Notes under the pieces: model-generated
Seen by the model: the letters and a program-made list of their open reading frames with translations, nothing else
Databases searched by the model: none
What the model was told of the DNA's origin: nothing
IMG/VR virus record: IMGVR_UViG_3300026478_000318
Location: 1 to 52,330 of that record
Length of the DNA stretch: 52,330 nt
Direction: 5' to 3' (one strand)
Origin: a virus
Translations under genes and position numbers: made by a program
Part shown: in pieces, positions 6,029 through 11,956 of the stretch
Numbering within the stretch: the first letter of the stretch is position 1
How the letters are laid out: each line of letters starts with the position of its first letter

Positions 6029-6232
6029 TTAGATGAATATTCTTACAACGTGTTCGCATGGGTCGCCTCCTGCTTCCCATTCTTCTATTTCTTCTTCACT
6101 CATATACTCATAGCCACCGTCATGTGTGTGACAATAAGGATCGCTGATCCAGCCTCTTTCGATACCGTTTTGCAACCAAATACCAAACTCTTGCTCCTCT
6201 GGAGACAAGTCTTCCATACCCATATGATTCAT
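6029..6232 (-). CDS. Acidic conserved hypothetical protein, leaderless start
   Basis: A 67-residue acidic protein. Core features are FGIWLQNGIERGWISDPYC, a GG turn, an acidic helix (MSEEEIEEWEAGGDP) and a C-x2-H end (CEHVVRIF). I recall this arrangement from actinophages, without function. Two cysteines and several histidines could bind a metal. The ATG at 6232 lies six bases after a TATACT -10 box and has no ribosome binding site, so it is likely read from a leaderless mRNA. Confidence 0.7.
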   Translation of the reverse strand: MNHMGMEDLSPEEQEFGIWLQNGIERGWISDPYCHTHDGGYEYMSEEEIEEWEAGGDPCEHVVRIFI

Positions 6233-6238
6233 ATCTTT

Positions 6239-6267
6239 AGTATACCCTTAAATACTTACAATGTCAA
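6239..6267 (-). promoter_or_regulatory. Consensus sigma-70 promoter giving a leaderless mRNA
   Basis: TTGACA (6267-6262), 17 bases, TATACT (6244-6239), then six bases to the ATG at 6232. The -35 box lies in the last codons of the proteasome-like gene. The expected transcription start coincides with the ATG. Confidence 0.75.
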
Positions 6268-6778
6268 TTGGCCCCATACAGGACGGGCTAAATTTAATTG
6301 CTGCACTTACAGCAGAATGCACACGATTTCTTGCATTTTTTTGTTTATCAGTTGCATACAAAGCGCCATAGGCATACTCTGCTCCTGACCCCATTGCAAG
6401 ATACGGTAGTGTATATTTAGATAAAGACATATCAGCAGAACTATGCTCATAGATTTCTCCACGAACAGCGATGATCAAGCCAAGGTCTCCATCTTTAGAT
6501 GTGTCTACCCAGAACTCATTATAAAAATCTCTTAGTTCTTTGACAAATTTAGTTTGCATAAACTTATCTGTATCTTTAATAGTAGGTGCAGTTGGTTTAA
6601 AGTTATAACGGATTCTTTCTCCGTCCATGGCTCCTGCATATCCAATTAGATATGGACCAATCTTCCAGACTTTGGGTGCATCAAGTGCTAAGATCGTGCC
6701 ATCGTCAGAGGCACCACGATCTCCAGCCATCCAGATTTTACTTGTTGAACTATCACGAACAACAGCAATACAGGTCAT
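6248..6778 (-). CDS. Proteasome-like Ntn hydrolase (20S beta / HslV fold)
   Basis: A 176-residue protein. After removal of Met1, Thr2 would be the N-terminal nucleophile (MTCIAVVRD). MAGDRG supplies Asp20 and DAPKVWKIG supplies Lys36, matching the Thr1/Asp17/Lys33 triad of HslV and proteasome beta subunits with a two-residue shift. GSGAEYAYGALYA at 130-142 matches the family motif GSG..YA..A. The size equals HslV. There is no propeptide. No HslU or other AAA+ partner is in the window, so it may work alone, with a host ATPase, or as an Anbu-like ring. Upstream is a strong promoter with a leader and an AGAGAGG site. It is cytoplasmic by sequence. Confidence 0.8.
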   Translation of the reverse strand: MTCIAVVRDSSTSKIWMAGDRGASDDGTILALDAPKVWKIGPYLIGYAGAMDGERIRYNFKPTAPTIKDTDKFMQTKFVKELRDFYNEFWVDTSKDGDLGLIIAVRGEIYEHSSADMSLSKYTLPYLAMGSGAEYAYGALYATDKQKNARNRVHSAVSAAIKFSPSCMGPIDIVSI

Positions 6779-6804
6779 TGCACACCTCTCTATCTTTATT
6801 AATT

Positions 6805-6833
6805 AGTATAGCATTCAACGAAAAATCTGTCAA
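6805..6833 (-). promoter_or_regulatory. Consensus promoter for the proteasome-like gene
   Basis: TTGACA (6833-6828), 17 bases, TATACT (6810-6805) with TGC directly before the -10. All three elements match the sigma-70 consensus. It lies in the 57-base gap before the ATG at 6778. Confidence 0.8.
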
Positions 6834-6835
6834 TT

Positions 6836-7432
6836 CTATCTGGCAAGATTTTTCCAATAATGTGGTATAAAGATTTTATTTCCTTCTGTTACTGAGGTGA
6901 CACCGTGAAAATATGGCACTTTAGATGGGAATAATACAATGCTGCCTGCTTCTGGTTTAATTTGAACCCCTTGATTTTCCCAATATATTTCTCCACCAAC
7001 GTAATTATCATTTAAATAAACAACAAAAGAATATTCTAAATCTGGATTTTGTTCATTCCAGTCTACGTGTGGGCCCATGTCTTCATGGGTAGCATATTCA
7101 TTAATCACAAAATCTTTGCCAAAATCTACATGAGCATCTGAAATGTTTAAAATCTTTGCATACTCTGTAGCAGTTTTCTTCATGGCATCAGAAATAGTTT
7201 CAATAATATATTCGCTATTCCCTGGCCTTAATGGATTGCTACTACCTTTAACAAATCGTCTTTTGCCATAGATATGATCTCCGTCTCCAGAAACCCAATC
7301 TACCCATGGAGTAATTACATCGTGAACAGATTCATCATTTTGAGCAACATCTAATGCATCTAATAATGCTTGAGGGTTTTCAATTGCTTGTGTAAAATAA
7401 ACTATTTGATCTTCTAGTTTATGAACTTCCAT
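6836..7432 (-). CDS. 2-oxoglutarate/Fe(II) oxygenase, prolyl-hydroxylase-like
   Basis: A 198-residue protein. The iron triad is visible: His122 and Asp124 in GPHVDWNE and His176 in YFHGV. Lys186 in EGNKIFIPHYW is well placed to bind 2-oxoglutarate where most relatives use Arg or Lys. The strand pattern SFVVYLNDNYVGGEIYW and GSIVLFPS is typical of the P4H-like double-stranded beta helix. Such enzymes are common in aquatic phages, where they may hydroxylate protein side chains or nucleotides. No signal peptide. A short AGGATA site precedes the ATG at 7432. Substrate unknown. Confidence 0.85.
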   Translation of the reverse strand: MEVHKLEDQIVYFTQAIENPQALLDALDVAQNDESVHDVITPWVDWVSGDGDHIYGKRRFVKGSSNPLRPGNSEYIIETISDAMKKTATEYAKILNISDAHVDFGKDFVINEYATHEDMGPHVDWNEQNPDLEYSFVVYLNDNYVGGEIYWENQGVQIKPEAGSIVLFPSKVPYFHGVTSVTEGNKIFIPHYWKNLAR

Positions 7433-7443
7433 AAATATCCTAT

Positions 7444-8088
7444 CTATAAAATTTCTTGTTTACATGCTGGGCAAGTTTTAGGTTTCTTAGCAGACTTTGT
7501 TGTAGGCGCTGCAGCCTTCGCTGGCTCTGTTGGTTTTGCAGTAGATGCCTTAAACTTAGGTCTACCAAATCCTACAATTGAAACCTGTACTCCTGCTTTG
7601 TTTTTCTTATAAGCACGAAGTTTCTTGCAGGCTTCTCCACCATTTCTTTGACTTCCCTTTTTACCATCTCCAGTTGTATTACCTTCAATGCACCAAACAG
7701 TTCCGTCTTCGTTATCTTCAATAACAATTCCAACGTGAGAAATTCTATCGACGCCATCTGAGGGGAAATCAAAATAGGCGATATCTCCTGGCTCTGGATC
7801 TGCAAGATCTCCATCAATCCACGAGTTAGCCTTCTTAAATGCTGCTGCCCCACCTGGAGTATAAACAGTATTTGGAACCTTTACTCCTGCTTCATTTGCA
7901 CACCAGTTTACAAAAGAACCACACCAAGGCTGAAAGTTAGCCTTAGTATATGCTCCATACTTTGTTTCATTGTCTTTAGGGCCTTCAATATATCCTACTT
8001 GAGATTTAGCAACTTGAATTAAACGTGCTGCTGTTCCTGCTGGAGCCTTTGCTGTCTCTGCTGGTACTGGAAAATCATCTTGTGCCAT
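7444..8088 (-). CDS. Endolysin with CHAP amidase/peptidase domain
   Basis: A 214-residue protein. A CHAP domain covers about residues 20-150, with the catalytic Cys56 in PWCGSFVNW and His118 in ISHVGIV. The tail is Ala/Pro/Lys rich (residues 165-205), like a flexible wall-binding linker, and ends in CPACKQEIL, a possible half zinc site. CHAP enzymes cut peptidoglycan crosslinks or the amide bond. There is no signal peptide, so release needs a holin; the membrane proteins encoded just upstream are candidates. AAGGA precedes the start at 8088. Confidence 0.85.
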   Translation of the reverse strand: MAQDDFPVPAETAKAPAGTAARLIQVAKSQVGYIEGPKDNETKYGAYTKANFQPWCGSFVNWCANEAGVKVPNTVYTPGGAAAFKKANSWIDGDLADPEPGDIAYFDFPSDGVDRISHVGIVIEDNEDGTVWCIEGNTTGDGKKGSQRNGGEACKKLRAYKKNKAGVQVSIVGFGRPKFKASTAKPTEPAKAAAPTTKSAKKPKTCPACKQEIL

Positions 8089-8090
8089 AA

Positions 8091-8534
8091 TTAATCCTTA
8101 TCCCAATCTGTATCAACAGGCTGCTCTGCTGGCATTGCACCGTCTGGTTTTGCTTCCAATCGTGCTCTAACTGCATCTGCCTCTACATCAGCCTTTAATT
8201 CATTGATTGCTAGTTCTGATTCAAGTTTCTTGTCTGCTTGTGTATTCTTAGCATCCATCTCTTTATTAGATAGTTGTGCTGCCATTACATCTTTGGCACC
8301 AGACTGTCCAATTAATAAACCTGCTAATGTTCCTGTAATAAATGTTGCTACAGATCCAAGAACGTTGAAGAACATCTTATCATTTTCTGATTGTGCTCCA
8401 ACTGGTTGTGTAACAAACAACAAACCATATAAAATTCCTAGCGCTGTAAATAATAAAATTCCACCTAATGTGCAGCCTAATATAAACTTTAATCTAGCAT
8501 CTAGTTCTGCAGGTGTTAATCTTTGTTTAGCCAT
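8091..8534 (-). CDS. Holin-like membrane protein with charged tail
   Basis: A 147-residue protein with two transmembrane segments (FILGCTLGGILLFTALGILYGLLF at 17-40 and FFNVLGSVATFITGTLAGLLIGQ at 55-77), then a long charged coiled-coil tail (residues 80-147). Position directly before the endolysin suggests a holin or a lysis accessory protein. The unusually long helical tail is atypical for a minimal holin. It overlaps the end of the lipoprotein gene by eight bases. Confidence 0.65.
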   Translation of the reverse strand: MAKQRLTPAELDARLKFILGCTLGGILLFTALGILYGLLFVTQPVGAQSENDKMFFNVLGSVATFITGTLAGLLIGQSGAKDVMAAQLSNKEMDAKNTQADKKLESELAINELKADVEADAVRARLEAKPDGAMPAEQPVDTDWDKD

Positions 8535-8742
8535 TGTTTTTTCCGTTCTGATATTCTTCCCATACTGTCTTACCTACTAGATCTCTTGAACAAGATCCAG
8601 ACGGTTCGCATATTGGAGGATTGCATTCCTTTGCTTCCCAATTTGCTGGGTCTTGACAAGGATAGCGATATCCACCTTGATACCCGCAGCCAGCAAGACT
8701 TAATACAAGTATACACGATAAAGCGGTATGACGAATTTTCAT
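8527..8742 (-). CDS. Small lipoprotein, leaderless start
   Basis: A 71-residue protein with a lipoprotein signal: MKIRHTALSCILVLSLAGC, with lipobox LAGC and lipidation at Cys19. The mature part is short and has five further cysteines (CQDP, ECNPPICEPSGSCS), suggesting disulfides outside the membrane. In the lysis cluster it could be an outer-face spanin-like or superinfection-immunity lipoprotein; neither is proven. The ATG at 8742 lies six bases after TGGTATAAT and has no ribosome site, so a leaderless transcript is likely. Confidence 0.75.
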   Translation of the reverse strand: MKIRHTALSCILVLSLAGCGYQGGYRYPCQDPANWEAKECNPPICEPSGSCSRDLVGKTVWEEYQNGKNNG

Positions 8743-8748
8743 AACAGC

Positions 8749-8757
8749 ATTATACCA
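8749..8757 (-). promoter_or_regulatory. Extended -10 promoter, leaderless
   Basis: TGGTATAAT (8757-8749) lies six bases before the lipoprotein ATG at 8742. No -35 match is evident. Confidence 0.6.
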
Positions 8758-8759
8758 AT

Positions 8760-8984
8760 TTATTCGTCATCTTTTTTAGAGCCTTTGGCCCCAAAATATC
8801 CACCAATAATACCAATTAGACCACCAAGGGCGGTTTGAACAAGGGTCATGACTTCTGCTGAGACCTCTACTGGCTCACCTGTCTTTTGAGTCTCAAGGGC
8901 AGCAGTAACATAATCTCCAACAATGGCAGTAATAATGGCAAGTCCTACCATTACAGATAGTGTAAAAATAACTTTATCTTTCAT
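8760..8984 (-). CDS. Holin-like small membrane protein
   Basis: A 74-residue protein with two transmembrane segments (VIFTLSVMVGLAIITAIVGDY and MTLVQTALGGLIGIIGGYFGA) and a charged C-terminus (KGSKKDDE), the class II holin layout. GGAGT precedes the ATG at 8984. It sits in a run of membrane genes upstream of the endolysin. Confidence 0.65.
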   Translation of the reverse strand: MKDKVIFTLSVMVGLAIITAIVGDYVTAALETQKTGEPVEVSAEVMTLVQTALGGLIGIIGGYFGAKGSKKDDE

Positions 8985-8987
8985 TTT

Positions 8988-9197
8988 TTACTCCTTTTCT
9001 TCTCTTAGTGGAATTGTTATAAGCCAAAGAGCAATTGATATTAGGGTCGCTATACCAACTACCTGCTGTGCTGTACCTGTAAGGGTAAGCCAAGCAATGA
9101 AGAAACCAAGTATGGTGAAGATCTGGGCTATACTTTCAATAACTGCAGCCTTGAACCACTTCAAGAGTCCTTTAACTATATTCTTAATCATGTTCAT
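8988..9197 (-). CDS. Holin-like small membrane protein
   Basis: A 69-residue protein with a basic amphipathic N-terminus (MIKNIVKGLLKWFK), two transmembrane helices (QIFTILGFFIAWLTLTG and VVGIATLISIALWLITI) and a charged end (PLREEKE). AGGAGG seven bases before the ATG at 9197 gives strong initiation. It starts one base after the stop of the PA14 protein gene. Together with 8760-8984 it could make a holin/antiholin pair. Confidence 0.65.
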   Translation of the reverse strand: MNMIKNIVKGLLKWFKAAVIESIAQIFTILGFFIAWLTLTGTAQQVVGIATLISIALWLITIPLREEKE

Positions 9198-9198
9198 A

Positions 9199-11247
9199 TT
9201 ATAACCTCCTTAGTGACATAACTGAACCAACAATGTTTCCTACCAAAATAACAGGGACAACAACCTCTTGAACTTTCTCTCTTTGGTCATCTGTCATATC
9301 TTTACCCCATTCTGTAGGGTTTAAAACTTTACCTAAATCTATATCTAATAATGTTCCAAGTGGATCTGCTAAAAATGCTTCTGTTTGTACTTCTGTAATA
9401 GCGTCTGCCAGTGTGTATGGCATTGCCGCATCCCCTGCTTCTTTTGCTCTATCTTTAAACTCAACAAATGCGGTAGCAATGGCAGGATCAGATTTCATAG
9501 CCTCAGCAATCTTTTCAACTTCAGATGATTTAATACCTAATTCCTGTGCAACTTCAGCCTTAGCCTCTGTAGTTAAAGCCTTAAGAGTTTGGCTAACTGC
9601 TGCTACTTGTTCTGGTGTTAGTGTAACTAATTTATTATCTTTACTTGTAAGGTTAGCAATAACTCCAGATAAATCTTCTGTTGTTCCCGTTCCTTTTTCA
9701 GGTACCAATGCTGCCAATTCTTCATCTTTAATTACTGGTTTTTCTTCAGGTGCAGGCGTTGGTTCTACCGTTGGTTCTGGTCCAGGTGTTGGTTCAGGTG
9801 TAGGTTCTTCTGTTGGTTCAGCAGTAGGCTCTGTAGTAGGTTCAGGTTCTGGATCTTTTGTTGGCTCTACAGTTGGTTCAGGTGTAGGTTCTGAACTTGG
9901 TTCTGGTGTAGGATCAATAGTAGGCTCAACCGAAGGCTCTGGACTTGGCTCTGGGCTTGACTCTGGTGTTGCAATTATTGTAGGCTCTGGCGTTGGTTGA
10001 TTTGCTGCAGCGTTGGCTGCTGCTTGAGCAATAGCAATTTGTATTTCTCTTTCTTTCTGTTCTTCATAATAATCCCAGGCATCCTGTATTGCATTATTCA
10101 TATCAGTTATTGATTGATTATATGCTGAGATTGTATTATTTTTTGCAGATAAAGAAGTTGTGAGGTTTTCTTCTGCAGTTGTTAGGTTTTGCTCTGCAGT
10201 TGTTAGGTTTTGTTGTAATGTTGTGAGGTTTTGAACTGCTTGATTATACGCAGATAATTTATTATTATAAAGATTTTGTGCTGAGTCTCTTGTTGCAAGT
10301 GCTTCGTTATAAGCATCTATTTGCGACTGATTTGCAACTGCACCTGAAGAGAATGTGTTTAAATTACAACTAAAGCCTACTCCCCATCCACCAGTATAAT
10401 CACATCCAGCACCAGTCCAACCTCCAGGAATTGCCCATCCAAGATGATAAGATCCTGGACCTCCACCGTTATACCACCATATTTCTACATCTAAAGTTTT
10501 ATCTTGACTAACATCATATACTGGAGAATATGCACTCCATCTAACTCCTTGCTCTACCCAGTTGTTAATAGCAAGTTGTCCATTAACGTACATTTTAAAA
10601 CCATCATCTGTATAACCTGCAAAATAAGTTGATGTCCAATGTGAAGGAACTGTAATAGTTCCAGTAAACTTTACAACAATATTTTCATATCTGTTTCCAC
10701 AAACTGGCAATTGCATTGAATTTGAATTCCATGTACCAGAACAAATCACTGAGTCTGGTGTTGCTATGCTTGGCCATGTCCTTACCAAATTATAAACAGT
10801 ATATGAAAGCCCCTGACCACTGGCTGACTGCATATTGGCCTGTGTTGTCTGTACATTTAGGTTTGCCACATCAAGGGCATCCTGAGCATTATTTTTATCT
10901 GTTAGGGCTATAGCAACTGTAAGTGTTTGTGCATCTACTGCTGACTGGGCTAAGTTCTTTTCTTGAACTGCCGTGGATTTTGCAGTAACCGCATCATCAT
11001 ATGCAAGCAAGGCGCTGTCCATATTTTGTTTTGCTTGAACAGCATAATTATATTTATTTTCTGCTATACCTATAAGATTATTGAATTCGTCTTTATAGTT
11101 AAGATCCTCTACGCTGTCTTTAAGGTCTTCTAGTTCTTGGGCAGCAACTACTAAGGGGTCATCAGAATGAGCGTCTGTAGGGGCTATTAGAAGCCAACTG
11201 AAGGCTAAGGTTATTGATGCTAGTAGTCTGGTTAATTTGTTAATGAT
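9199..11247 (-). CDS. Secreted PA14-domain, Pro-rich, C-terminally anchored surface protein; non-ATG start
   Basis: The open frame extends upstream of the first ATG-type codon (11022) and there encodes a signal peptide (INKLTRLLASITLAFSWLL). No ATG, GTG or TTG lies in frame before it; GGAGG lies eight bases before an ATC (11247) and 11 before an ATT (11244), so I place a rare start there (682 residues). Order: signal peptide; helical coiled coil; PA14-like beta domain (FAGYTDDGFKMYVNGQ, then AINNW) of about 150 residues with four Cys; heptad coiled coil (QNLTTAEQNLTTAEENL); about 85 residues of PEP/TPEPS repeats; a helical domain; a C-terminal apolar helix (VVVPVILVGNIVGSVMSL) and RRL. PA14 domains bind sugars. 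It should sit on the host surface. A sequencing error at the start codon is the alternative. Confidence 0.75.
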   Translation of the reverse strand: MINKLTRLLASITLAFSWLLIAPTDAHSDDPLVVAAQELEDLKDSVEDLNYKDEFNNLIGIAENKYNYAVQAKQNMDSALLAYDDAVTAKSTAVQEKNLAQSAVDAQTLTVAIALTDKNNAQDALDVANLNVQTTQANMQSASGQGLSYTVYNLVRTWPSIATPDSVICSGTWNSNSMQLPVCGNRYENIVVKFTGTITVPSHWTSTYFAGYTDDGFKMYVNGQLAINNWVEQGVRWSAYSPVYDVSQDKTLDVEIWWYNGGGPGSYHLGWAIPGGWTGAGCDYTGGWGVGFSCNLNTFSSGAVANQSQIDAYNEALATRDSAQNLYNNKLSAYNQAVQNLTTLQQNLTTAEQNLTTAEENLTTSLSAKNNTISAYNQSITDMNNAIQDAWDYYEEQKEREIQIAIAQAAANAAANQPTPEPTIIATPESSPEPSPEPSVEPTIDPTPEPSSEPTPEPTVEPTKDPEPEPTTEPTAEPTEEPTPEPTPGPEPTVEPTPAPEEKPVIKDEELAALVPEKGTGTTEDLSGVIANLTSKDNKLVTLTPEQVAAVSQTLKALTTEAKAEVAQELGIKSSEVEKIAEAMKSDPAIATAFVEFKDRAKEAGDAAMPYTLADAITEVQTEAFLADPLGTLLDIDLGKVLNPTEWGKDMTDDQREKVQEVVVPVILVGNIVGSVMSLRRL
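9749..10000 (-). repeat. Degenerate Pro-Thr-Glu coding repeat
   Basis: An imperfect tandem repeat encoding PEPTPEPS-type units within the PA14 protein. On the plus strand it reads as repeated GGTTCTGG/GTAGG units. Such repeats form stiff extended spacers in wall-crossing surface proteins and can change length by slippage. Confidence 0.75.
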
Positions 11248-11255
11248 CCTTTCTG

Positions 11256-11260
11256 CCTCC
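11256..11260 (-). promoter_or_regulatory. Ribosome binding site that decides a non-ATG start
   Basis: GGAGG on the minus strand, eight bases upstream of the ATC at 11247. The codons that follow give a clean signal peptide. The nearest ATG codons upstream (around 11278-11273) are in another frame and reach a stop after 13 codons. Confidence 0.6.
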
Positions 11261-11274
11261 GTACAGTCAGCATC

Positions 11275-11283
11275 ATTATACCA
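11275..11283 (-). promoter_or_regulatory. Extended -10 promoter for the PA14 protein
   Basis: TGGTATAAT (11283-11275) follows the stop of the cupin-like gene. The predicted start of transcription near 11268 lies downstream of the two ATGs, leaving GGAGG and the ATC/ATT codons as the first initiation signals. Confidence 0.55.
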
Positions 11284-11288
11284 TTTTA

Positions 11289-11894
11289 TTAAATAAAGTT
11301 TGTATTGAATTGCAAGGAGGCTCGTGGAGCAGTCACTTCTATTTGATGATACATGCCTTTAGGAAAGAACACAAAGTCACCTGGATTCATTTCAATAACT
11401 TCTTTATATGTGGGTGGTTCTGGTTCCATTAATGAGGTGTCTGAAAATACCCATGTGGTTTGACCTTGGCACTGTAATGAAAACGCTGCCCAATCATCTT
11501 TATGGCTTAAATTTTTATATGGACCTACACATATTTTAGGGCCAGATAATGCGAGATTAAATGTTGTTTTTCTATTAATAGTTTCAATCATATCAAAGAT
11601 GATCGGAAAATGCTTTTCAAACCTTTCATATTTATCATCTGCACCGCCTAAAGCATTGATATATAAATCAGCACCAACTATTACTGTTCCATTTAATGTT
11701 TCTTTATTTCGAGCAACTTCTTGGGCTAGTGCCATATTAGTAGGCTCTTGCCATTCTTGATAAATACAGTTTAAAAAATCAAACCAAGACGGCAGGTGCT
11801 CTTCGTTTATAAAGTTTTTAAATATATATGGTTTAAAGTTTTTGTTAGAATCTCTAACAATATGTAAAAAATCTTTTAAGTCGTAATTTATCAT
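11289..11894 (-). CDS. Cupin / JmjC-like oxygenase, leaderless start
   Basis: A 201-residue protein. A double-stranded beta helix is suggested by LSHKDDWAAFSLQCQGQTTW (His131, Asp133 or Asp134) and DFVFFPKGMYHQIEV (His183), an H-x-D...H iron site as in JmjC/cupin hydroxylases. GPKICVGPY precedes it. It may be a protein or small-molecule hydroxylase. It lies directly after the terminator of the surface-protein gene; its ATG at 11894 is six bases after TGGTAAAAT and lacks a ribosome site. It is a second oxygenase-like gene in the same accessory block as the one at 6836-7432, but not its close relative by motif. Confidence 0.7.
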   Translation of the reverse strand: MINYDLKDFLHIVRDSNKNFKPYIFKNFINEEHLPSWFDFLNCIYQEWQEPTNMALAQEVARNKETLNGTVIVGADLYINALGGADDKYERFEKHFPIIFDMIETINRKTTFNLALSGPKICVGPYKNLSHKDDWAAFSLQCQGQTTWVFSDTSLMEPEPPTYKEVIEMNPGDFVFFPKGMYHQIEVTAPRASLQFNTNFI

Positions 11895-11900
11895 AATATC

Positions 11901-11909
11901 ATTTTACCA
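11901..11909 (-). promoter_or_regulatory. Extended -10 promoter behind a terminator, leaderless
   Basis: TGGTAAAAT (11909-11901), six bases before the ATG at 11894 and four bases after the T-run of the terminator at 11913-11941. Confidence 0.5.
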
Positions 11910-11912
11910 TAC

Positions 11913-11941
11913 AAAAAGGGGAGCAGGTTTCCCCACTCCCC
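11913..11941 (-). terminator. Rho-independent terminator after the surface-protein gene
   Basis: GGGGAG (11941-11936) pairs with CTCCCC (11923-11918). The inner bases can extend the stem to about ten pairs with a GAAA-type loop. A run of five T (11917-11913) follows on the minus strand. It lies 16 bases after the stop of the gene at 11957. Confidence 0.85.
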
Positions 11942-11956
11942 CAGTTGTTGGATTGA

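Noticed and set aside
9413-10000. 195-codon open frame on the plus strand
   Set aside because: It is the antisense of the Pro/Thr/Glu repeat in the PA14 protein and reads as Gly/Ser/Val repeats. No ribosome site or promoter; an artefact of repeat composition.
9749-10000. Possible CRISPR-like repeat array
   Set aside because: Units are short, imperfect and in frame with Pro-rich coding sequence; there are no unique spacers of constant length.
11273-11278. ATG codons upstream of the PA14 gene as its start
   Set aside because: They lie in another frame, overlap the -10 box, and reach a stop after 13 codons.
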